NCBI GenBank assembly: GCA_964518635.1
Contig: CAZFGK010000021.1
Coordinates: 1 to 53,119 of the forward strand
From: CAZFGK01 sp964518635
Lineage (GTDB): Bacteria; Zixibacteria; MSB-5A5; GN15; FEB-12
Length of the DNA: 53,119 bases
Direction of reading: 5' to 3'
A program made the translations under genes and the position numbers. This document shows, one piece after another, positions 7,658 to 16,503 of this stretch; the stretch's first letter is position 1; every line of letters begins with the position of its first letter. The notes beneath the pieces are model-generated. The model made no database searches and had not been told where the DNA came from. It saw only the letters and a list, made by a program, of their open reading frames with translations.

Positions 7658-7891
7658 CGTATGAATCCTCTTGCCGTCCTGCGGCGTTGAAGTGGAAGGG
7701 ACGCCCGTCCCGATTTACTAAAGGGGCTGACACTCCCTCTCATTTGCTGGTGTCTCCTTTGCGAAACACCCACAGAGAACTAATTAACTGCCGTCAGAGA
7801 GGAGCGGCAAGCCCTTTTTGCCGGTCGCAGAAGCGGCGCAGTAATTCACCTCAACCCTTTCACTTCCTCCGGATTCGTCGTTCTTTCGGGG

Positions 7892-8779
7892 ATGCTATTT
7901 GAAACCAGTTGTGTCACCGCTCCATTCTGGCTGCCAATCCTTGTCGCATTCGGGATTGCGACGGTAACCTCAATGGGCGGGCTTGCCGGATCGGTCCTTT
8001 TGCTGCCGTTTCAGGTCTCATTTCTTGGTTTCGTCTCACCGGGCGTGACCCCGACCAATCTCTTTTTTAATATCATTGCCACCCCGCCGGGGATTTACAG
8101 CTACCATCATTCGGGAAGAATGATCTGGCAGCTTGCTGCTTTACTTGCCATCGGAACAACACCGGGGGTGATTATTGGAACATGGATACGACTCACCTGG
8201 CTTGCTGATCCGGGTCACTTCGTGACTGTGCTGGGGGTAGTATTGTTGATTCTGAGTCTTCGCGGCCTGTACGACACCTGGCAGAAGCGAAAGAGTTCGA
8301 AGCATCGCAATGCGCCAACTGCCGGGTCACGTGTAACTGATATTTCGCTTGGAATGACTTCACTGAAATTTCAATTCGATGGACATCAGACCGTGGTATC
8401 AACGATGACCATCATTGGTATTTCATCAGTGGTAGGGTTAATCGGCGGAACGCTTGGTCTTGGTGGGGCGGCGATTGTCGTCCCTATACTCGTTTCGATA
8501 CTGCATCTGCCGATTCATGCCATTGCCGGATCGGCACTGTTTGGAAATTTCGCAACGGCGGTGATCGGTGTGACCACCTATGCCCTTGCCTCGCTGATCT
8601 TTCCGAACGCGCCGAATGCACAGCCGGACTGGATGCTCGGGACGTTGTTCGGAATAGGCGGTGCGGCGGGGACATTTCTGGGAGCAAAACTGCAATCAAA
8701 AGTTCCTGCTTTCTGGATTGCGGCGATGGTGAACCTGGTCTTGTTGACGCTGGCGTTGAAATATTTGATCATCTGGTGA
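7892..8779 (+). CDS. TSUP/TauE-SafE family membrane permease
   Basis: A 295-residue integral membrane protein with about eight hydrophobic segments. There are two internally similar halves, each opening with a Gly-rich helix: GGLAGSVLLLPF near residue 30 and GLIGGTLGLGGAAIVVPIL near 190. This is the hallmark of the TauE/SafE (DUF81) family, proposed exporters of sulfite, sulfoacetate or similar anions. The substrate cannot be read from sequence. A hydrophilic loop lies around residues 128-150. The gene is monocistronic, with pcrA starting 89 bases downstream on the same strand. Confidence 0.85.
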   Translation: MLFETSCVTAPFWLPILVAFGIATVTSMGGLAGSVLLLPFQVSFLGFVSPGVTPTNLFFNIIATPPGIYSYHHSGRMIWQLAALLAIGTTPGVIIGTWIRLTWLADPGHFVTVLGVVLLILSLRGLYDTWQKRKSSKHRNAPTAGSRVTDISLGMTSLKFQFDGHQTVVSTMTIIGISSVVGLIGGTLGLGGAAIVVPILVSILHLPIHAIAGSALFGNFATAVIGVTTYALASLIFPNAPNAQPDWMLGTLFGIGGAAGTFLGAKLQSKVPAFWIAAMVNLVLLTLALKYLIIW

Positions 8780-8868
8780 ATTCCCCTTTTCGCTAATTAA
8801 TTTCAGAGTAGAAATGAACTGAATGCGTGATTGATCGTACGAATTGAACGGCTATATTCGCCGCCACC

Positions 8869-11091
8869 ATGTCATGGCTCTTAAATGAACTCAATCCCGA
8901 GCAGCGGACTGCGGTCGAAACCACCGAAGGGCCGCTTCTCATTATCGCCGGAGCAGGGTCAGGGAAGACTCGCGTCCTTACCCGACGGCTTGCCTACCTC
9001 TTATCACAACGTCTCGCTGAACCGCATGAGATATTAGCGGTCACCTTCACCAACAAAGCCGCCGGTGAAATGAAAGAGCGTGTCGCCGAACTTCTCGGTG
9101 GCGGCATTCCGTCGTTGTCACTTTCCACCTTTCACTCCTTCTGCAATCGTCTCCTGCGACGGGAAGCGACCGCCATCGGCTACGAGCGTGATTTCACGAT
9201 CTTTGATTCGCAGGATAGTCAGTCACTGATCAAGTCGATTATCAAGTCGTTGAAAATATCTGAAGAACAGTTTCCCGCCAAAGGGCAACATGGCAAAATT
9301 TCAGATCTGAAAAATCAGCTGATTTCAGCAGAAGATTTCCGTGTACGGGCTGCCGGATATTTTGAATCACGCACCTCTGAAATTTACACGCATTACCAAC
9401 AGCGGTTGCGTCAGTGTCAGGCGATGGATTTCGATGATTTGCTCACCAATGCGGTCTGGCTGTTGCGTGACAACCCTCGAATCGCCGATGGGTATCGTGA
9501 ACGGTTTCGCTATCTCATGGTCGACGAATATCAGGACACCAACCATGTCCAGTACATGCTGCTCAAGCTGCTGCTTGGCGCGCATAATAATATCGCGGTG
9601 GTTGGGGACGAAGATCAGTCGATCTATGGCTGGCGTGGTGCGGATATTCGAAACATTCTTGAATTTGAAAAAGATTTCCCCGGTGCACAGATTATCAAGC
9701 TCGAACAGAACTATCGCAGTACCGGATCGATTCTGAAAGCAGCATCAGCGGTAATTTCGCACAATATCATGCGAAAGAACAAGAAACTCTGGACTGATGC
9801 TGGCAATGGTGACCCGGTTCGTTTGTTGCTGGTCGACAATGCTGAGGGTGAAGCTGCGGCGATCACCGACCTGCTTAATGCCGGTCGCACTGATGGCTCA
9901 CTCAAAGAATCAGTCATCTTGTATCGCACGAATGCTCAGTCCCGTCCGTTTGAAGAGCAACTGCGTCGCAGAAATATTCCGTATCAGATTATCGGCGGTC
10001 TTTCGTTCTATCAACGCAAAGAGATCAAAGACCTGCTTGCATATCTGAAGCTGATGATAAACGCCGATGACGATGTCGCATTTGAACGGATCGTAAATTA
10101 TCCGAAGCGTGGGATTGGGGACAAGACCGTCGAGGATATCCGCACCCTTGCTCGCGCCGAGCAGACCTCAAGCTACAAGATTGCCCTGCAGGCGGTGATT
10201 CGACCAGAGCTTGCTGCCAAGTTCAAGCGACTCGAAGGATTCACCACTCTCATTGAAAAACATAAAGCGGCGTTTTTGCCGTCTGATCCAGCCGCGACGC
10301 AACCTCTAGATGTCCTCCTTGAAGAACTGATCACTGATCTGCGATTTATCGAAGAACTTCGCAGTGAAGATGAAGTCCAGGGGCAGACTCGAGTGGAGAA
10401 CGTCGAAGCATTTATCGAAGGGGCGGCGGAATATGCCCGCGAACATGCGGAGGGGTCACTTGCCGAGTATCTCGCCGAGATATCACTCTTCACTGATCTT
10501 GATTCCTATCGGGAGATCGAAGACAAAGTCACCCTCATGACGATTCACGGCGCGAAGGGGCTGGAATACAATACGGTCTTTCTGGTTGGACTCGAAGAGG
10601 GGCTTTTCCCGATGCAGCGGGCGATCATCGATCCGCGTGAACTCGAAGAGGAGCGCCGATTGTTTTACGTCGGTGCGACACGAGCGAGAAAGTTGCTCAC
10701 GCTGAGTGCGGCATCAGCGCGTCATCGGTTTGGTGAGGTCGAATCACTTCCGAGTCGTTTCATTCGAGAGATACCGGCGGACCTGCTTGAAAAACGTGAT
10801 CAGCGGACGTCCAGATTGTTCTCCGCAGGTACTGGATACAATGCTGCGCCTGCCTCAGTCACACGCACCACCTATGCGGCAGCGAGTCGTGCGAAGGAAG
10901 GGGTGCATTATGAGTATGATCATGAAGAGAGTATGGCGGTGGGGAGAATTGTCGCGCATCCGACATTCGGGCGCGGGAAGATCATTCGCACGGAAGGATA
11001 TGGCGAGAGCTTGCGACTGGAGATCATGTTCTCGGCAGTGGGGGTGAAGAAGATCATGGCGAGATTTGCGAAGTTGAAATTGGTGGGGTGA
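8869..11091 (+). CDS. pcrA: UvrD/PcrA-type DNA helicase
   Basis: A 740-residue superfamily 1A 3'-5' helicase used in nucleotide excision repair, replication restart and removal of recombinase. Walker A is GAGSGKT (28-34), motif Ia is VTFTNKAAGEMKERV, motif II is VDEYQDTN, motif III is GDEDQSIYGWRGAD, motif V is LMTIHGAKGLEY and motif VI is LFYVGATRARK. The C-terminal RNA-polymerase-binding, Tudor-like region (VGRIVAHPTFGRGKI) is typical of PcrA. The length is standard. A terminator follows at 11126-11155. Confidence 0.97.
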   Translation: MSWLLNELNPEQRTAVETTEGPLLIIAGAGSGKTRVLTRRLAYLLSQRLAEPHEILAVTFTNKAAGEMKERVAELLGGGIPSLSLSTFHSFCNRLLRREATAIGYERDFTIFDSQDSQSLIKSIIKSLKISEEQFPAKGQHGKISDLKNQLISAEDFRVRAAGYFESRTSEIYTHYQQRLRQCQAMDFDDLLTNAVWLLRDNPRIADGYRERFRYLMVDEYQDTNHVQYMLLKLLLGAHNNIAVVGDEDQSIYGWRGADIRNILEFEKDFPGAQIIKLEQNYRSTGSILKAASAVISHNIMRKNKKLWTDAGNGDPVRLLLVDNAEGEAAAITDLLNAGRTDGSLKESVILYRTNAQSRPFEEQLRRRNIPYQIIGGLSFYQRKEIKDLLAYLKLMINADDDVAFERIVNYPKRGIGDKTVEDIRTLARAEQTSSYKIALQAVIRPELAAKFKRLEGFTTLIEKHKAAFLPSDPAATQPLDVLLEELITDLRFIEELRSEDEVQGQTRVENVEAFIEGAAEYAREHAEGSLAEYLAEISLFTDLDSYREIEDKVTLMTIHGAKGLEYNTVFLVGLEEGLFPMQRAIIDPRELEEERRLFYVGATRARKLLTLSAASARHRFGEVESLPSRFIREIPADLLEKRDQRTSRLFSAGTGYNAAPASVTRTTYAAASRAKEGVHYEYDHEESMAVGRIVAHPTFGRGKIIRTEGYGESLRLEIMFSAVGVKKIMARFAKLKLVG

Positions 11092-11125
11092 GGATTTATT
11101 CATCACAAACTGAAAGAGTTCGTGG

Positions 11126-11155
11126 CCCGACGATCCTCGCCGGGTTTCTTTTTTT
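11126..11155 (+). terminator. Rho-independent terminator of pcrA
   Basis: CCCGACGA and TCGCCGGG pair with one mismatch around TCC and are followed by TTTCTTTTTTT, about 35 bases after the stop. Confidence 0.85.
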
Positions 11156-11161
11156 CTATAG

Positions 11162-11181
11162 CCCTGAGCACCCGCTCAGGG
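11162..11181. repeat. REP-C hairpin
   Basis: CCCTGAGC-ACCC-GCTCAGGG, a perfect 8-bp stem with a 4-base loop. The identical sequence occurs at 29872-29891 and a variant at 11333-11352. Confidence 0.75.
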
Positions 11182-11206
11182 TTCTTGTTAACGCATCAAT
11201 AATATA

Positions 11207-11258
11207 GACCAGGAACCCACCGCTGGATTCGCTGCGCGAATCTGCGCAGTGGGGCACC
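11207..11258 (-). repeat. REP-A palindromic element
   Basis: Begins GACCAGGAACCCACCGCTGG and ends TGCGCAGTGGGGCACC, in the inverse orientation to 43497-43546. The centre carries a smaller palindrome (ATTCGCTGCGCGAAT) that differs from the centre of the copies near the RAYT gene. Confidence 0.8.
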
Positions 11259-11272
11259 ACAGATTAAGAAGA

Positions 11273-11293
11273 CCCTTCGACAAGCTCAGGGTG
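11273..11293. repeat. REP-B repeat
   Basis: CCCTTCGACAAGCTCAGGG followed by TG, in the same orientation as 314-340. Confidence 0.7.
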
Positions 11294-11332
11294 AGATTAA
11301 GAAAATTCGAGTGTGAAGATTTGGATTTGTAG

Positions 11333-11352
11333 CCTTGAGCACCCGTTCAGGG
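11333..11352. repeat. REP-C hairpin variant
   Basis: CCTTGAGCACCCGTTCAGGG, a variant of 11162-11181, followed by TGACAAGA as in REP-B. Confidence 0.6.
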
Positions 11353-11420
11353 TGACAAGATCGGACTCCAACTCTTGTAGGGCAGTGTCCCGCTTCGGAA
11401 CCTGCCATCTTGTCCTTCCC

Positions 11421-12227
11421 CTACGGCTCGGTGACAACCAGATCAATCTCTGAATTCACCAGCACTTCCGCCCCTTCTGGTTCCGATTGTTCGAGCACTG
11501 ATTCGGGCAAGAGCTCTTCATCTTTGCGATATTTCAGATTTCCGACACGGAGCCATTTTTCGGTCAGGCGTTTGGTTGCTTCCGGCAGCGGCAGTCCAAT
11601 CACTCGCGGTACAAATGTAAAATCAGAGGCACGTCCCCGGTTGACCATGAGATTCACCGTCCCTCCAAGCAATACTTCCGCGCCAGCTGCGGGATAAGAG
11701 AAAACCACCACCCGTTCTGGAATCGTATCGCTGAATGCCCAGGCAATCTCTCCGAGAATCAGTCCGGCTGACTCGAGATCGAGCATCGCCTGACGAACTG
11801 ATTTTCCGGTGACTTCCGGTATGCGAACCATCTTCGGGCCAGCCGCGACGACAAACTTCACGGTCCGTCCTGATTTGACCTTTGTTCCGCCGACCGGATA
11901 CTGTGAGAGAATGATTCCCTCCGCTTTTCCGGGGGCATACTCTCGGCTGGCGACTTCGGCTTCAAGCCCGAGTTCATGGAGAGTAATCTGAGCATCGGCG
12001 AGTTTTTTGTTCACCATCACCGGTACTGTAAACTCGGTCCCGCGACGGACGACGGTTGGCATGATCAACTGATCAAAGACAACAAGGAGAGTAAAAAGAA
12101 GAGCAAAGGGAACGAACAGCCAGAAGAAGAGGCGTCGTTTCAACGACCCCAACGGGAGCCATTGACCGAGAAGAACTCGGCGTCCATCCAGTGATTCAAG
12201 AATGCGGGTTGCGCGTGGTACGTTCAT
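11421..12227 (-). CDS. Stand-alone PASTA-domain membrane protein
   Basis: A 268-residue protein with a short basic cytoplasmic N-terminus, one membrane helix at about residues 34-54 (FFWLFVPFALLFTLLVVFDQ) and three PASTA repeats (about 62-130, 131-198 and 199-268) facing the periplasm. PASTA domains bind peptidoglycan fragments and usually sit on Ser/Thr kinases or penicillin-binding proteins; here no catalytic domain is attached. It lies directly downstream of rsmB. In many genomes the rsmB neighbourhood holds a PASTA kinase or a PASTA-only protein, so the location is conserved (from memory). The role is probably cell-wall sensing or organisation. Confidence 0.88.
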   Translation of the reverse strand: MNVPRATRILESLDGRRVLLGQWLPLGSLKRRLFFWLFVPFALLFTLLVVFDQLIMPTVVRRGTEFTVPVMVNKKLADAQITLHELGLEAEVASREYAPGKAEGIILSQYPVGGTKVKSGRTVKFVVAAGPKMVRIPEVTGKSVRQAMLDLESAGLILGEIAWAFSDTIPERVVVFSYPAAGAEVLLGGTVNLMVNRGRASDFTFVPRVIGLPLPEATKRLTEKWLRVGNLKYRKDEELLPESVLEQSEPEGAEVLVNSEIDLVVTEP

Positions 12228-12303
12228 GGGTTCAGGGAGTGAATCGTCTTCATTCTACGCTGGCAAGTTGAATATGAACCGAAAAAAAAATGAAAAACCA
12301 AAA

Positions 12304-13674
12304 TCAGCTGGTCCGCCGCAGACGGGCAGCGAAACTTCCGTCAAGACCGGGGATGCCGGGATAGGTTTTCAGATACCCTTTTTCACTCACCACCTCAGGC
12401 GGCAGAAGCTCGCCAGCCGGTTCCAGTTCAAAATTCTTGTGACGTAGCAGGAATTCCTCGACAACCTGATCATTTTCTGCGCGCATGATCGTGCAGGTAC
12501 TATACACGAGTGTCCCGCCCACGCGGACAAATTTCGCGGCTTTGTCAATCAGTCGCGCCTGTAACTTCGAGAGGTTCACAATATCTTCCGGTCGTTTCGC
12601 CCAGCGCAGATCGGCATGTTTTCCGGCGGTCCCCCATCCGGAACAGGGAGGATCGAGCATCACACGATCAAATGGGCCCCCTTCAAAATCGGAGAGATCA
12701 GCAACCATTGGTTGTATGATCTTGATGCCGAGTCGTTTTGCATTCTCAGCGACAATTTCCAGTCGATGATTTGATTTATCGAGGGCGATGATCTTCCCTT
12801 TGTTTCGCATGCGTATCGCCGCGTAGGTGGTTTTGCCACCGGGAGCAGCAGTACAATCGAGAATCTGATCATCCGGTTTCGGATTCAGAAGTCGAACGCA
12901 GAGTCCCGCCCCTTCATCCTGAACGAGCACTTTGCCAGTTTTCAAGAGTTCCGCTTCAAGTGGTAATCCTGAGGCATGCAGATGCAAAAATTCCGGCAGA
13001 AATTTTCCCGGAGTGAATTCTATTTTATGCTCAGCCAGAATGGGGAGTAGCTCTTCTGTTTTTTGTGAGAGAAGATTTACCCGATAGGTGACACGCGGAG
13101 GGCGATTGTATTCAGCCAGTAACTGTTCTGTTTTTTCAAAACCAAATTCAGCAAGGCAGTATTCTACGAAATAATCCGGATAGCTGTAGAACTCTGCCAG
13201 ATACTGTACCGGTTGTTTTACTTTATCTGGAAACTGAATCCGTTCCGGTTCACGAAGTCGTGCGCGCAAAACGGCATTGACGACCTTTGCGAGTTTTTCA
13301 TTCGTGTAGCGATGAGCCAGATTGACCGCTTCCGATATCGCCGCCGGTGGTGGGACACGATCCATAAAAAGGATCTGATAGAGACCAAGACGTAATATGA
13401 CAATGAGCTTGATCGGTGGTACCTGTGAGGGCTTCGCCAGAAAGAAGCGAAGTTCGGCATCGAGGCGACGTTTCGCTTTCACGCAGCCATTTACTAATTG
13501 CAGAAAGAAACGGGTATCAATCGGGCGAAACTCACGATGGGAGATTTCGTGATTGACGACAACATCAAGCTCTTCGCCGTTTTCAACACGTAGCAGGGCT
13601 TCGAGTGCCGCGCCACGAACGGCGTCATACTTGTGGGTTCCCTCAGGAGTTGGTCGCAGTGGTGTCTGGGTCAT
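12304..13674 (-). CDS. rsmB: 16S rRNA (cytosine(967)-C(5))-methyltransferase
   Basis: A 456-residue SAM-dependent methyltransferase. A NusB-like RNA-binding domain (about 10-150) precedes a Rossmann domain with the SAM site DCTAAPGGKTTYAA. The two catalytic cysteines are visible in LDPPCSGWGTAGKH and VYSTCTIMRAEN. The layout matches RsmB/Sun. The start overlaps the end of the upstream radical-SAM-like gene by 4 bases, so the two are translationally coupled. Confidence 0.96.
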   Translation of the reverse strand: MTQTPLRPTPEGTHKYDAVRGAALEALLRVENGEELDVVVNHEISHREFRPIDTRFFLQLVNGCVKAKRRLDAELRFFLAKPSQVPPIKLIVILRLGLYQILFMDRVPPPAAISEAVNLAHRYTNEKLAKVVNAVLRARLREPERIQFPDKVKQPVQYLAEFYSYPDYFVEYCLAEFGFEKTEQLLAEYNRPPRVTYRVNLLSQKTEELLPILAEHKIEFTPGKFLPEFLHLHASGLPLEAELLKTGKVLVQDEGAGLCVRLLNPKPDDQILDCTAAPGGKTTYAAIRMRNKGKIIALDKSNHRLEIVAENAKRLGIKIIQPMVADLSDFEGGPFDRVMLDPPCSGWGTAGKHADLRWAKRPEDIVNLSKLQARLIDKAAKFVRVGGTLVYSTCTIMRAENDQVVEEFLLRHKNFELEPAGELLPPEVVSEKGYLKTYPGIPGLDGSFAARLRRTS

Positions 13675-16196
13675 AGTTGCATGCCGTCGGTGATGATACC
13701 ATCTGATGATTCACGAAACATCGAGACGCGGTGAATAGTCAGAGCAGGAATAGGATAGATCCAGGAATCACTCAGAAGAGAAAGAACCTCAGAGGGGCGC
13801 GCATAGCGACCCTCTTCAAGGCAGAGTGTCATTCGCAGCGATTCCTGCTCGATGTTGAGATCACGAATAGCCGGTCGAAGATCGACCGCTTTGATCCCTT
13901 TCTTACTCTCCCGCTCGATCATGATTGAACTTTGCAGCATCAAACCTTCCAACTGTTTCCCAAGGATAGCAGGTTCAATGCATTCCCCCAACGGTACTTG
14001 ATAGACTACCCGATTGATGGCCGCGGAGAGTGATTCCTCTTTGCCGAAGACAGTCTGTGCTTTCATGACGCGAAGCCCGCTCGGGAGTCCCTTGGCAAAT
14101 TGCTCCATCATGGCTGAATTGGCGATTCCTTCGAGGGTGATCTCAAAAAATTCTGCGTCGGAAGTCGCACCGACCGGCAATGGCGGACCGAAGGAGAGTT
14201 TCATCAGACGATGCTCCTCCCCTGAATAGGCAACCGGCAGCTGCGCCCTGCGCACGGCACGTTCAATCAGCCGGAGGAAATCGAGATGGGAGAGGAATCG
14301 AAGCTCATCACCTCGCGAGAGTTGAAATCGAATACGATTACGAGTTGGTGCCGAGAGGGTACGGCTGGGGAGACGTTTCTTGTCTCTTCCGAATCCGACG
14401 GTGGAAGCAGGTGAGAACTCTTTGCTCTTCGAATCAACCGTTTTTGCCTGTGACGGCGCTAATGTCGATGCACCACTGGTGCGCAGCCGCTGCAGGTCGG
14501 TACTGCTCAATTCTGTCTGCACCACACTCCAGGGAAGATCAGCAGAAAAGGGGATCGCCGCGCAGAAGACTTTGAGCTCCTCTTTTTCTTCATTGCTGAT
14601 CAGACGATCGAGCGGAATGCCGATCAGCTCGGGGGCATTGAATTCAGAGTTGGGGAGATTCGAAAGATATCGGGATGTCCATCTTTCGATATACTCAGCC
14701 CCCTGTGTTGCGGAGAGTCGTCGCAACGATGTCGCAAGCAGGGAATCATCACGGTCATCAATGCGAATCTGCACTCCGGACATTCCCTTTTTTCCAATCC
14801 GCTGGGCGAAAGTTTTCAACTGCTCGCCACTGGTAAGTGGATCCCATTGGTAGGCCGTATGCGGAATCGGAACAAAGGGACGAAGATTGATCACCAGATG
14901 CCGTTGTCCGGGGGCATTGACAATTGCAGCAAGGGTGTGAATCAACTCGATGGTCGCTCGCTGGTCATCTTCGGTTTCGGTCGGAAGTCCAACCCAGATG
15001 GAGAGACTGATCTGACGCCACCCTTTTTCGAAAATAATTTTCGTCGCCTGAACCAGTGATTCTGTCTCTCCGAGTCCGAAAATCTCACGCACGCGTTTCG
15101 AGCCGCAACCGGCCAACAGGTGCAGTGGTACACGCTTTGATCGGGAGAGGGCATCCAGAAATTCAGTGGTGCAACTCTCGGGATTAATCATCGGGAGTGC
15201 GACGGTCGTATCAGTTGCATCCAACTGCCGGAGCAGAGATCGCACCGTGGTTGTCACCTGCGATGCCGGAGTATCAAGACAAGAAGCGATCTCCAGTTGT
15301 GACATCCCTGATTGACGAAACTGAGCGAAGAGTGCACTTGATGCGGGAGAGATTCGTTCAGTTGACTGGCTCTGAATATTTCCCAATGGAAAGAGTCGAT
15401 CAGCATTGGATTGCCAAAGCTCAACCGGATAACTTTCACGAGCGGTGTCGACTAGTGGGACAATCGGCGAACTCTCAGTTATCTGATCTAAAGCAGCAAC
15501 CCATTTCATCTGAGAGGACGCACAGTTCTTTGCTGTTATCACCAGTTGAGATTCTTCGAGTAATTTCTGTTGTTGTTCACGAGAGGTTGCCGCGTTCAAT
15601 TCAAGCAGTTGTCGTGCGATCTGATTTATTGACGAAGTAATGCAGACTCCATCCGCCCACTGCAGCGGCAACGCCGGTGTTCTGCCGATTGAACCAGCAA
15701 TTAGCAACAACGGGTCTGTTTCTTTTCTATCTGATGGATGAAGCGGAATCGACGCCACTCTGAGCATGGTCAGCAATGCGACCAATTCGGCTGGTTCATC
15801 GACCCAACCAAGAATCATTGATGCACTCCCTATCGGGCGGCGGGAATTCAAACTGACCGGACTTAGTGATCGTTCTCGAAGACGGGCGAGGGCATCTGAT
15901 TCGTACAGAAAACAGCGATCAAGTTGCAGGCCGAGTGAGAGTGCTTGGGATATCAATAGGTGTGTTCGGGCATGATGATACCCTCGCTCATACGACCGTG
16001 GAACGAGCAGAACAACTGGTGAAGAGGATGAAGCGGAACTTGGAACGGATGTATTTGACCGATTGCCAAGTTGATGATCCCCCCAATATCGTCCCGGTTT
16101 ACGCACAAACGGGAAAAACAGCCGCGTGTAGTCTGGAGAGTCGTTCACCGACCCCTCCAACCCGGCTTCATCTCGCGCGACCTGTATTCCGCGCAT
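13671..16196 (-). CDS. Radical-SAM-like fusion protein (TIGR03960/TIGR03936 type) lacking Fe-S cysteines
   Basis: A large protein whose N-terminal half resembles the B12-binding/radical SAM family TIGR03960 (FVRKPGRYWGD, the (V/I)GLPTETEDD strand) and whose C-terminal ~230 residues resemble DUF2344/TIGR03936 (RFQLSRGDELRFLSHLD). The place where the family has Cys-x3-Cys-x2-Cys, between VE(V/L) and RERSPE, here reads NADRLFPLGNIQSQSTERIS, encoded at about 15345-15425. All cluster cysteines are gone, and no such motif exists elsewhere in the protein. The frame is intact, so it is unlikely to be a decaying pseudogene. The ATG at 16196 gives a family-like length of 841 aa; the frame stays open to a TTG at 16457. 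It is coupled to rsmB. Confidence 0.75.
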   Translation of the reverse strand: MRGIQVARDEAGLEGSVNDSPDYTRLFFPFVRKPGRYWGDHQLGNRSNTSVPSSASSSSPVVLLVPRSYERGYHHARTHLLISQALSLGLQLDRCFLYESDALARLRERSLSPVSLNSRRPIGSASMILGWVDEPAELVALLTMLRVASIPLHPSDRKETDPLLLIAGSIGRTPALPLQWADGVCITSSINQIARQLLELNAATSREQQQKLLEESQLVITAKNCASSQMKWVAALDQITESSPIVPLVDTARESYPVELWQSNADRLFPLGNIQSQSTERISPASSALFAQFRQSGMSQLEIASCLDTPASQVTTTVRSLLRQLDATDTTVALPMINPESCTTEFLDALSRSKRVPLHLLAGCGSKRVREIFGLGETESLVQATKIIFEKGWRQISLSIWVGLPTETEDDQRATIELIHTLAAIVNAPGQRHLVINLRPFVPIPHTAYQWDPLTSGEQLKTFAQRIGKKGMSGVQIRIDDRDDSLLATSLRRLSATQGAEYIERWTSRYLSNLPNSEFNAPELIGIPLDRLISNEEKEELKVFCAAIPFSADLPWSVVQTELSSTDLQRLRTSGASTLAPSQAKTVDSKSKEFSPASTVGFGRDKKRLPSRTLSAPTRNRIRFQLSRGDELRFLSHLDFLRLIERAVRRAQLPVAYSGEEHRLMKLSFGPPLPVGATSDAEFFEITLEGIANSAMMEQFAKGLPSGLRVMKAQTVFGKEESLSAAINRVVYQVPLGECIEPAILGKQLEGLMLQSSIMIERESKKGIKAVDLRPAIRDLNIEQESLRMTLCLEEGRYARPSEVLSLLSDSWIYPIPALTIHRVSMFRESSDGIITDGMQL

Positions 16197-16503
16197 AGGA
16201 GAGAGATGTTTCTCTTCATGTCCGATCTGACCATCCTTCTTCGCAAGGACTGCCGACCGAAAAGGTGCGATGTCCAATTGTTCAAGTCCCTTCCAACCAG
16301 CCCAAGTATACGCTCCACCCCATTTGAGAGCAAAAGTTTTGCGGGGGTGAACTCTGTACGCCAAATCCGTGTTTTCAGGAGAGTCATCTTGGAGATTTCC
16401 GGGAAATGGGTATATTTCTGGCAGGTCGGGAAGATACCCACCAGATAGAAGAAACAAGCCAGTAGTCTCTTCTCAGAACACTGAAGGATTGGAGTAGCCA
16501 GTC

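Larger units (their letters stand above)
11092..11420. other. Gene-free convergent spacer with repeats
   Basis: Between pcrA and the PASTA gene lie the pcrA terminator, two REP-C hairpins, one inverted REP-A copy, one REP-B copy and a REP-D left half (about 11372-11412). No gene is seen. Confidence 0.7.

Noticed and set aside
16197..16457. Upstream extension of the radical-SAM-like protein to a TTG
   Set aside because: Possible but unsupported: rare start codon, no ribosome-binding site, and no family resemblance in the added residues.
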